Assembly: GCA_030152805.1 (NCBI GenBank)
Contig: JASLIG010000035.1
Span: forward strand, 1 to 8,375
Length of the DNA: 8,375 bases
Source of the DNA: Solirubrobacterales bacterium
GTDB lineage: Bacteria; Actinomycetota; Thermoleophilia; Solirubrobacterales; 70-9
Direction of reading: 5' to 3'
The notes under the pieces were generated by a model, which ran no database searches, was not told where the DNA came from, and saw only the letters and a program-made list of their open reading frames with translations. The translations under genes were made by a program, and so were the position numbers. This document shows, piece by piece, positions 1-6,654 of the stretch; the first letter of the stretch is position 1, and each line of letters starts with the position of its first letter.

Positions 1-1358
<1,358 letters not shown>

Positions 1359-1359
<1 letters not shown>

Positions 1360-1520
1360 GACGGTTGAGCCCTGGACCCCGCACATCCGGATGACCCGCG
1401 CGACCGGCGCATATCTGCGTCCTCGGTCGCTCGCGTGCAGAGCACGCCACGCTCCCTGCGTCCTTGATCTGCTTGGCCGCGTGTGCCCCCGGCCGCACGC
1501 GGCCCAAGGCTCAACCGTCT
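1359..1520. repeat. Intergenic element bounded by a 13-nt perfect inverted repeat
   Basis: AGACGGTTGAGCC (1359-1371) is exactly reverse-complementary to GGCTCAACCGTCT (1508-1520). Beyond the 13 bp the arms stay partly complementary (four of the next six positions). The 162-bp unit fills the gap between the lon stop and the ATG at 1522. Inside are a 10-bp perfect palindrome CATCCGGATG (1384-1393), a short dyad around 1407-1420, a 6-bp stem with AGA loop (1433-1447), a 9-bp stem (1475-1504) and two direct copies of CTGCGTCCT (1415-1423 and 1456-1464). There is no convincing reading frame of its own and no obvious target-site duplication. This is the form of a MITE-like or REP/BIME-like non-coding repeat, but copy number elsewhere in the genome cannot be seen. 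It could instead be a single-copy, highly structured 3' region of lon. Confidence 0.55.
1475..1504 (+). terminator. GC-rich stem-loop, possible terminator downstream of lon
   Basis: GGCCGCGTG (1475-1483) pairs perfectly with CACGCGGCC (1496-1504), leaving a 12-nt loop that can add a G-U and a G-C pair. No run of T follows, so this is not a classical intrinsic terminator. It may act as a U-tract-less terminator, as an RNA stabiliser, or simply as part of the surrounding repeat element. A second stem, GCGTGC-AGA-GCACGC (1433-1447), lies just upstream. Confidence 0.35.
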
Positions 1521-1521
1521 G

Positions 1522-3072
1522 ATGGAGGCTGCCGGGGCGCTCCAGAGGAGCGGCTTTTCGACTTACTTGGAAGCGCTGGGTGCGGCGGTGCGCTCGCGCT
1601 CGCGCGCCTTCTGGATCGTCGCCGGACTGACCGCGCTGGCGGCGGTGCTGCGCTTTGCGACCCTGGGGGTGCAGAGCTACCACCACGATGAGATCGTCAC
1701 CGCCAGTCGCGTCCTCCGCGACGGCTTCTGGCACGCGATGGACGCGGTCGGCTTCAGCGAGTCGGCGCCGCCGCTCTACTACGCGCTCGCCTGGCCCTGG
1801 ACGCAGGTCGCCGGAACCGGCGAGGTCGGCCTGCGCTCGGTCTCCGCCCTGGCCGGCATCGCCACCGTCCCCGTCGCCTACCTGCTCGGGACCGAGCTGA
1901 ACAGCCGCCGCACGGGACTGGTCTCGGCGGCTCTGGTCGCGGTAAACCCGATGCTGATCTGGTACTCACAAGAGGCGCGCGCCTACGCCCTCTTCGTCCT
2001 GCTCATCGCGGTCTCGCTGCTCTTCTTCGTGCGGGCACTCGATCGCGGCCGGCGCCGCGACTCGATCGCTTGGGGGGTTGCCTCGGCGCTCGCCATCGCC
2101 ACGCACTACTTCGCTGCCTTCCCGGTCGTCGCCGAGGCGCTCTGGTTGCTGCGGCGGCGGGGCAGGGCCAGCGGCGGCGCTTTTCCAGGCCTCTGGATCG
2201 TCATCGTGGGCGGAGCGCTGCTGGCGCCGCTCGTCGTCCACCAGGCCTCCTACGCCCATGCCGAATGGATCAGCAACTTCAGCCTCGGTCACCGCCTCTG
2301 GGAGACCGGGCTCACCTTCGCGCTCGGCGAGACCGGCGACATCATTGCCCGGCCCGAGCATCCGCTGCTGGCGCTCGTCCCGGCGCTGATCGCTGTCGTC
2401 GCGCTGGCGCTTGTCGTCTCACGCGGCGGGCGCCGCGAGCGGCGCGCCGCCTCGATTCCCCTGGTCCTGGCCGCGGTGACGGTCGCGGTCCCGCTCGCCA
2501 TCGGCCTGCTCGACTCGAGCAAGGACTACGTGCTCGCCCGCAACCTGCTCCCCGCCCTGGTGCCGCTGCTGGTCGCGCTCGCGGTCGGCTTCACCCTGGC
2601 GAGGGCCCGCCGCGCCGGCACGCTGCTCGCCGGCGCCCTGATCGCCTATTCGTTCGGCTTCTCGGTCTGGGCCAGTTTCTCCCCAGCCTTGCAGCGCCCG
2701 GACTGGAACTCGGTCGCCTCGGCGATCGGCGAACCGACCGTGCCGCGGGCGATGGTGACCTGGACCCTGGGCGAGGCCTCGCTGCGCTACTACCTCTCGA
2801 CCGGGTCCTTCCAGGTCCGCCCCTCCGAAGGCTTCCGCTGGTGGGTGGGGGAGATCGACTTCATCTCCGACGGACCCGCGCCACCGCCGCCCAGCCGCCT
2901 TTTCGGTTCCGGCTTCCGCGAAGTCGGCTACGAGAAGGTCGGGCGCCTCTACGTGCGCCGCTTCGCCACGCCGGGGCCGGCGTTGCAACCGCTCCGCCTG
3001 GGAGTGATCCGCGACGCGGAGCTTGGTTTTCGCACCAATGGGGTACTGCTGGACGGCATCGGGCCGCAGTGA
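1522..3072 (+). CDS. GT-C/GT39-like membrane glycosyltransferase
   Basis: Probable polyprenyl-phosphate-sugar-dependent glycosyltransferase of the PMT/ArnT-like type, acting on the outer face of the cytoplasmic membrane; donor and acceptor are unknown. From ATG 1522 it is 516 residues. About 10-11 hydrophobic segments are visible, the first at ~30-50. The first outer loop carries the acidic motif YHHDE (Asp56, Glu57) expected of GT-C metal or donor binding. Downstream are SAPPLYYAL (~81-89) and WYSQEARAYAL (~147-157), a string typical of actinobacterial GT39 proteins. A soluble C-terminal part of ~100 residues starts near QRPDWNSVA. The start is uncertain: GTG 1483 is in frame and would add 13 residues, but that stretch lies inside the upstream inverted-repeat element. 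No start has a well-placed Shine-Dalgarno sequence (an AGAGGAG at 1544-1550 lies too far from TTG 1567). It follows lon by 162 nt and precedes the small membrane protein by 55 nt. The broad family call is solid; the specific role is unknown. Confidence 0.85.
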   Translation: MEAAGALQRSGFSTYLEALGAAVRSRSRAFWIVAGLTALAAVLRFATLGVQSYHHDEIVTASRVLRDGFWHAMDAVGFSESAPPLYYALAWPWTQVAGTGEVGLRSVSALAGIATVPVAYLLGTELNSRRTGLVSAALVAVNPMLIWYSQEARAYALFVLLIAVSLLFFVRALDRGRRRDSIAWGVASALAIATHYFAAFPVVAEALWLLRRRGRASGGAFPGLWIVIVGGALLAPLVVHQASYAHAEWISNFSLGHRLWETGLTFALGETGDIIARPEHPLLALVPALIAVVALALVVSRGGRRERRAASIPLVLAAVTVAVPLAIGLLDSSKDYVLARNLLPALVPLLVALAVGFTLARARRAGTLLAGALIAYSFGFSVWASFSPALQRPDWNSVASAIGEPTVPRAMVTWTLGEASLRYYLSTGSFQVRPSEGFRWWVGEIDFISDGPAPPPPSRLFGSGFREVGYEKVGRLYVRRFATPGPALQPLRLGVIRDAELGFRTNGVLLDGIGPQ

Positions 3073-3117
3073 CCGAGATGATTTCGAGTTATCCTGAGCG
3101 TCCCGGAGAATCCAGCG

Positions 3118-3122
3118 AGGAG
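3118..3122 (+). promoter_or_regulatory. Shine-Dalgarno for the small membrane protein gene
   Basis: AGGAG sits 5 nt before the ATG at 3128. It is the only textbook Shine-Dalgarno sequence among the starts in this window and it fixes this start. A TANNNT-like hexamer, TATCCT (3090-3095), upstream could be a -10 box giving a short leader, but no good -35 accompanies it (GTGACC at 3069-3074 is only 15 nt away). Confidence 0.7.
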
Positions 3123-3127
3123 AAGGC

Positions 3128-3553
3128 ATGAGCAAGACCAAGGCGACCCAGGCCGCCGATCTCTATTCGACCGCCCGCGAAAACCCCTACGTGGCGCGGC
3201 TGATTGATGACGAAGAGCTGCGCGACAGCCTCAAGAAGGCGTTTGAAGCGGCGCGGGGTGCCTATGGCCGTGCGACCAGCAACGGCAGCACCGTCAAGGC
3301 CGTGACCAGCGACAAGAAGGTGCAGCGCGACCTCAAGGCCGCCGCCGAGAACCTGCGCGACGCCTCCGAAGCCTTCCGGGCGCCGCGGAAGCGCAAGAAG
3401 AGCCGGCTCGGCCGCCTGGTCCTGCTCGCCCTGATCGGGGCCGGGCTGGCGCTGATCCTCAGCGAGGACGCGCGCAAGTCCGTGCTCGACGCCCTCTTTG
3501 GCGCCGAGGAGGAGTTCGAGTACAGCTCGACCACTTCGATCAACGGCTCCTGA
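3128..3553 (+). CDS. Small single-pass membrane protein of unknown function
   Basis: 141 residues; not a family I can name. Residues 1-83 are a soluble, charged, Ala-rich, probably helical region with many Lys, Arg, Glu and Asp. A basic cluster follows (RAPRKRKKSRLGR, ~84-96), then one hydrophobic helix (~94-112, LVLLALIGAGLALIL). A short outer tail is acidic and then Ser/Thr-rich (LFGAEEEFEYSSTTS, ~123-137). By the positive-inside rule the N-terminus is cytoplasmic and the tail is outside. There is no signal peptide and no catalytic motif. The layout is loosely like YtxH-type stress or envelope proteins, but I see no specific match. The start is set by an AGGAG at 5-nt spacing. It sits 55 nt after the glycosyltransferase and 47 nt before tetR, and could be transcribed with the former or alone. 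Codon use matches its neighbours, so it looks like a native gene. Confidence 0.8.
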   Translation: MSKTKATQAADLYSTARENPYVARLIDDEELRDSLKKAFEAARGAYGRATSNGSTVKAVTSDKKVQRDLKAAAENLRDASEAFRAPRKRKKSRLGRLVLLALIGAGLALILSEDARKSVLDALFGAEEEFEYSSTTSINGS

Positions 3554-3564
3554 ACCGTCACATA

Positions 3565-3579
3565 CGGGCTTTTCGCCCG
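3565..3579 (+). other. Small dyad CGGGC-N5-GCCCG between the small membrane gene and tetR
   Basis: CGGGC (3565-3569) and GCCCG (3575-3579) pair with a TTTTC loop, 11 nt after the TGA at 3551-3553. With no following T-run it is a weak terminator candidate. It also lies where the -35 region of the tetR promoter should be (10 nt upstream of the -10 at 3589), so it could instead be a 15-bp operator through which the TetR protein represses its own gene. The sequence alone does not decide between these. Confidence 0.35.
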
Positions 3580-3588
3580 CTATCTCCA

Positions 3589-3594
3589 TAAACT
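3589..3594 (+). promoter_or_regulatory. -10 box for leaderless transcription of tetR
   Basis: TAAACT fits the actinobacterial TANNNT -10 consensus and ends 6 nt before the ATG at 3601. This places the expected transcription start on or beside the A of the start codon. There is no Shine-Dalgarno sequence, which supports a leaderless mRNA. No good -35 is visible at 16-18 nt spacing; the CGGGC dyad occupies that place. Confidence 0.6.
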
Positions 3595-3600
3595 GAATCC

Positions 3601-4209
3601 ATGGAGGCGGCGACAAAGCCACGCGAGCTGAGCGGCGAGAAGGCACAGCGCATCATCGACGCGATGCGGGTCAGCGTCGCCAAGCGCGGGGCCGCCGGTT
3701 CGACCTTCGAGCACGTTGCCCGCGAGGCAGGGGTCAGCCGCGGCCTGCTCCACTACTACTTCGGGACCAAGGAGCGGTTGCTGGTCGAGGTCGTCCGCCG
3801 CGACGCCGAGATCCGCGTCGCCCGGCTCGACGAACCGCTGGAGAAGGCGAAGACCGTCGACGACGTGATCGACGTCCTGCTTGCCAGCCTCACCGACCTG
3901 ATCGAGAACGAGCCGGCCTTCTTCCTCCTCCTCTATGAGCTCTTCAGCGCCGGCCGCCGCAACCCCGAGATCCAGCACGAGGTCGGCCAGCTCTTCGAGC
4001 GCACCCGCTCCCACGTCGCCGACGTGCTGCGCTCAAAGGAGCAGGAGGGCGTGCTCAAGCTGCGCCACGACGCCGAGGAGATCGTCTCCTACCTCTTCGC
4101 GATCGCCGACGGCTTTGCCCTGCAGGCGCTCTCCGACACCGAGCGAGACATCAGCGGCGGCCTCGCCGTTGCGGCCGCCTCGGGCCGCTACCTGCTCGTC
4201 GCCGAGTAG
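3601..4209 (+). CDS. TetR/AcrR-family transcriptional regulator
   Basis: 202-residue DNA-binding repressor, normal length for the family. The N-terminal helix-turn-helix is clear: STFEHVAREAGVSRGLL (34-50), followed by the family hallmark HYYFGTKERLL (~51-61). The remaining ~140 residues form the all-helical ligand-binding and dimerisation domain, which is divergent as usual and does not identify the ligand. The start at ATG 3601 is supported by a TANNNT box ending 6 nt upstream. The gene lies directly upstream of, and in the same direction as, an MMPL transporter, so it most likely controls that exporter in response to an exported or related compound. A 28-bp dyad between the two genes is the best operator candidate. 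The regulatory target is inference. Confidence 0.93.
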   Translation: MEAATKPRELSGEKAQRIIDAMRVSVAKRGAAGSTFEHVAREAGVSRGLLHYYFGTKERLLVEVVRRDAEIRVARLDEPLEKAKTVDDVIDVLLASLTDLIENEPAFFLLLYELFSAGRRNPEIQHEVGQLFERTRSHVADVLRSKEQEGVLKLRHDAEEIVSYLFAIADGFALQALSDTERDISGGLAVAAASGRYLLVAE

Positions 4210-4270
4210 GCCTTCGCTCACCTCGGCGCGACCGGTCCGGCTCGCGGGGAGTGATTGGGCTCACAGACGC

Positions 4271-4298
4271 TTGGCCGCTTGTCCGGAAGACTGGCCAA
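4271..4298. promoter_or_regulatory. Candidate TetR operator: 28-bp imperfect palindrome before the MMPL gene
   Basis: TTGGCC (4271-4276) and GGCCAA (4293-4298) are mirrored about a central TCCGGA (4282-4287), and all three share one dyad axis at 4284.5. Counting one further pair (4279/4290), 10 of 14 half-site positions are complementary. Length and symmetry suit a TetR-family operator, and the site lies between a tetR gene and its probable target, 7 nt before ATG 4306. No clear -10 or -35 was found here, so how it would act on transcription is unclear. GC-rich DNA gives short palindromes by chance, so this is a candidate only. Confidence 0.45.
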
Positions 4299-4305
4299 CC
4301 AGCCA

Positions 4306-6522
4306 ATGCGTGAGTTCATGGTCAAGCTCGCTGAGTTCTTGGGGCGCCGCCGCCGCTGGGTCCTGCTGGGTTGGATCGCGGTCGTCGTCGCCGCCCTACC
4401 CCTCGCCTCGCATCAGACCGACCACCTGACGGGCGGCGGCTTCGACGTGCCTGGCAGTGAGTCGAAGGCGGTCAGCGACTCGCTCGAAAACGACTTCAGC
4501 GACAAGACCGGAGGCATCGCCGTGCTGCTGCGGGCAGGGGACGGTGCCGGGCCGGCCGCCCGGACCGCCGCGGTCGACCGGGTGCGCCACGCCGTCGCCG
4601 GCCTCGACGAAGTGACCCTGCCGCCCGCCACCGCCCGCCGCGCCGAGATCGCTCTGCGGCGGACCGGAACGGCGATGCTGCCGCTGCACAGCGAACAGTC
4701 TTCCGACCGCCAGATCGATTCGGCCACCGACCTGCGCGAAGCGCTCGATCCCGGCACCGCCGTCGGCGGCGTGACCCCCTATCTGGCCGGGCAGCCGACG
4801 ATCTGGGCCGGCATGCAGGAGCTCTCCAAGGAAGATCTCGCGAAAGCGGAGGCCGGGGGCTTCCCGATCGTGGCGATCATCCTGCTCGTCGTCTTCGGCT
4901 CGCTGGCCGCCGCGGCGCTGCCGCTGGTGCTCGGCTTCGTCAGCGTGATCGTCACCGGCGCCCTGATCTACTTCCTCTCGCTGCAGATCGAGACCTCGGT
5001 TTTCGTCACCAACATGGCCTCGATGATCGGAATCGGCGTGGCGATCGACTACTCACTCTTCATCCTCGCCCGTTACCGGGAGGAGCGGGCGAGCGGGCGC
5101 GACAAGGACGCCGCGCTGGCTGAGGCGCTCTCCACCTCGGGCCTCGCCGTCGCCTTCTCCGGTCTCGCTGTGATCGTCTCCCTCGCCGGCCTCTGGATGG
5201 TCGACAACCAGGCCCTGCGCTCGATGGCGCTCGGGGCGATGACGGTGGTCGCCGTCTCGATCCTCACCGCGGTGACGCTGCTGCCGGCGCTGATCGCGAT
5301 GCTCGGCGACCGGGTGCTGCCGGGGGGCTTTGTGGCGAAGGCCTTGGCCTTCCTCGGTCGTCCGCTCAGGTCCCTGCGGCGTGAGCGCCCGGCCCGTGAG
5401 GCTTTTTGGGCCCGGTGGACGGCGCGGGTCATGGCTCGCCCGTGGGTCGCGGTGATCGGCGTCTCCTCGGTCCTGCTGTTCCTGGCGATCCCGCTGCTCT
5501 CGATCGAGACCGGGACTCAGGCCCTCAGCCAGTTCCCCAAGGACAGCGACGTTCGGGTTGGCAACGAACTTGCCTCCGAGCAGCTCGGCGGCGGCACCGA
5601 CCCGGTGCAGATCGTCGCCTCCTTCCCCAGTGGCGCTGGCGCCCGCGGTGAGCGCGCCGCCGTCGCCGGTTTCGCCCGCACGATTGGGTCGACCCCCGGC
5701 GTCAGCTCGGTTGCGGCCCCCGCCTTCGCCGGGCGCAGCGTTCTGATCCAGGCGACGCCCAGCGCGCCCAGCGAGTCCGACGCGACGATCGCCCTGGTCG
5801 AGAGGCTGCGCGACCAGGTTGTCCCCGCGACGGCGCTGGCTCACGTCACCACGGTCGACGTCGGTGGCGAAACCGCGCGCAGCCAGGACGCCCGCGGACA
5901 GGTCAGCGGCTCGATGTGGAAGATCGTCCTCTTCGTCCTCGCGCTCAGCTTCATCGTCCTGATGGTGATGCTGCGCTCGCTGCTGTTGCCGCTCAAGGCC
6001 GTCCTGATGAACCTGCTCTCGATCGGCGCCGCCTTCGGGGTCCTGGTCGCGATCTTCCAGTGGGGCTGGTTCGACAGCCTGCTCGGTTTCGAAAGCCAGG
6101 GCGCGCTGGACACGATCAACGTGCCGCTGATCTTCGCCATCGTCTTCGGCCTCTCGATGGACTACGAGGTCTTCCTGATGTCGCGCATCCGCGAGCACTA
6201 CCTCGAGCACGGCGATAACGAGCGGGCGGTGGCCGAAGGCCTCTCTACCAGCGCCCGCACGATCTCCTCGGCCGCCCTGATCATGACCTCGGTATTTGCC
6301 GTCTTCGTACTCACCGGCGTGCCCTCGATCAAGGAGCTCGGCCTCGGCTGCGCGGTGGCGATCGCGCTCGACGCGACGCTCGTCCGCCTGATCCTCGTAC
6401 CGGCGGCGATGAAGCTGCTCGGGGGCTGGAATTGGTGGATGCCCTCCTGGCTCGACCGCGCCCTTCCAGATCTGAGCTTCGAGGGCGGCGGCACGCCCGA
6501 GCCCGAGCCCACCACCCCGTAG
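4306..6522 (+). CDS. MMPL/RND-family transporter (YdfJ/MmpL type)
   Basis: Proton-driven exporter of the cytoplasmic membrane, moving lipids or hydrophobic compounds; the substrate is unknown. 738 residues from ATG 4306. TM1 (~18-35) follows a basic GRRRRW. A ~150-residue outer loop opens with a VPGSES motif. Then comes the first TM bundle (~186-332) with GVAIDYSLFI, whose Asp248-Tyr249 match the proton-relay pair of MmpL3 (D256-Y257). After a cytoplasmic linker and a second outer loop (~400-535), the second bundle (~538-705) has GLSMDYEVFL with Asp619-Tyr620, matching MmpL3 D645-Y646. Both relay pairs are present, so it looks active. The C-terminus is a short Pro/Glu tail with no large cytoplasmic domain. 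In-frame TTG 4255 would add 17 residues and has GGGGAG just upstream. I prefer ATG 4306 (or ATG 4318) because the family usually begins only a few residues before the basic patch and because a probable operator lies at 4271-4298. The upstream tetR is its likely regulator. Confidence 0.93.
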   Translation: MREFMVKLAEFLGRRRRWVLLGWIAVVVAALPLASHQTDHLTGGGFDVPGSESKAVSDSLENDFSDKTGGIAVLLRAGDGAGPAARTAAVDRVRHAVAGLDEVTLPPATARRAEIALRRTGTAMLPLHSEQSSDRQIDSATDLREALDPGTAVGGVTPYLAGQPTIWAGMQELSKEDLAKAEAGGFPIVAIILLVVFGSLAAAALPLVLGFVSVIVTGALIYFLSLQIETSVFVTNMASMIGIGVAIDYSLFILARYREERASGRDKDAALAEALSTSGLAVAFSGLAVIVSLAGLWMVDNQALRSMALGAMTVVAVSILTAVTLLPALIAMLGDRVLPGGFVAKALAFLGRPLRSLRRERPAREAFWARWTARVMARPWVAVIGVSSVLLFLAIPLLSIETGTQALSQFPKDSDVRVGNELASEQLGGGTDPVQIVASFPSGAGARGERAAVAGFARTIGSTPGVSSVAAPAFAGRSVLIQATPSAPSESDATIALVERLRDQVVPATALAHVTTVDVGGETARSQDARGQVSGSMWKIVLFVLALSFIVLMVMLRSLLLPLKAVLMNLLSIGAAFGVLVAIFQWGWFDSLLGFESQGALDTINVPLIFAIVFGLSMDYEVFLMSRIREHYLEHGDNERAVAEGLSTSARTISSAALIMTSVFAVFVLTGVPSIKELGLGCAVAIALDATLVRLILVPAAMKLLGGWNWWMPSWLDRALPDLSFEGGGTPEPEPTTP

Positions 6523-6563
6523 ATGTCGCACTTATCGCCGGATACCGGCGCTAAGTGCGACCG
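6522..6563. repeat. 42-bp module A, GATGTCGC...TGCGACCG
   Basis: Begins GATGTCGC and ends TGCGACCG, exactly as does a second 42-bp stretch at 6593-6634. I count 27 of 42 identities in an ungapped alignment, concentrated at the ends. The module contains the large hairpin at 6525-6561. Its first base is the last base of the MMPL stop codon. Confidence 0.45.
6525..6561 (+). terminator. Very strong hairpin directly after the MMPL stop codon
   Basis: GTCGCACTTA (6525-6534) pairs perfectly with TAAGTGCGAC (6552-6561). After one T/C mismatch, CGCCGG (6536-6541) pairs with CCGGCG (6545-6550), leaving an ATA loop. That makes 16 pairs in a 37-nt unit starting 2 nt after the stop codon. The position suits a terminator or an RNA 3'-end stabiliser for the transporter mRNA. 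No T-run follows, so it is not a classical intrinsic terminator. A REP-like repeat or a protein-binding palindrome is equally possible. Confidence 0.6.
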
Positions 6564-6564
6564 G

Positions 6565-6583
6565 AGAGCGGTGTTGCCGCTCT
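6565..6583 (+). other. Second stem-loop in the MMPL-amidase gap
   Basis: AGAGCGG (6565-6571) pairs with CCGCTCT (6577-6583) around a TGTTG loop, and can be extended by a G-U and a G-C pair. It lies 3 nt after the large hairpin, so the two would form a tandem. The next bases are TCC, a very short pyrimidine stretch and not a real U-tract. It may help terminate the MMPL transcript. Confidence 0.4.
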
Positions 6584-6592
6584 TCCATCGAT

Positions 6593-6634
6593 GATGTCGC
6601 GGCTCCCTTCGGTATGCGACGACAACTGCGACCG
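6593..6634. repeat. 42-bp module B, related to the module at 6522-6563
   Basis: Same length and same ends (GATGTCGC...TGCGACCG) as the module at 6522-6563, but with a degenerate centre. GTCGC (6596-6600) can pair with either of two GCGAC copies (6616-6620 or 6628-6632), so two alternative folds are possible. It overlaps the -35 region of the amidase promoter and could act as a regulatory site. Confidence 0.4.
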
Positions 6635-6648
6635 CTAGGCAATACGCT
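6619..6648 (+). promoter_or_regulatory. Promoter for leaderless transcription of the amidase gene
   Basis: ACGACA (6619-6624, four of six matches to TTGACA), an 18-nt spacer, and TACGCT (6643-6648, fits TANNNT). The -10 ends 6 nt before ATG 6655, the same geometry as at tetR, so the transcript should start at the start codon. The GGGGGA between -10 and ATG touches the start codon and is too close to serve as a Shine-Dalgarno sequence. Confidence 0.6.
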
Positions 6649-6654
6649 GGGGGA

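Noticed and set aside
2070..3131. A 353-residue + strand frame inside the glycosyltransferase gene, ending just after the start of the next gene
   Set aside because: Arg/Pro/Ala-rich out-of-frame translation without membrane segments or motifs. The overlapping frame is a convincing polytopic membrane protein.
4227..4246. Possible hairpin CGCGA-N10-TCGCG after tetR
   Set aside because: Only 5 bp with a 10-nt loop in very GC-rich sequence and no T-run; easily a chance match.
4255..4305. TTG at 4255 as the MMPL start, with GGGGAG at 4246-4251
   Set aside because: Spacing to the GGGGAG is only 3 nt, the added 17 residues do not look like an MMPL N-terminus, and the stretch contains a probable operator dyad. 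It cannot be fully excluded.
5053..6531. A 492-residue open frame on the minus strand opposite the MMPL gene
   Set aside because: It is the mirror of a high-GC coding strand. The translation is rich in Arg, Gly, Glu, Asp and Gln with no domain, while the + strand shows clear MMPL motifs throughout.
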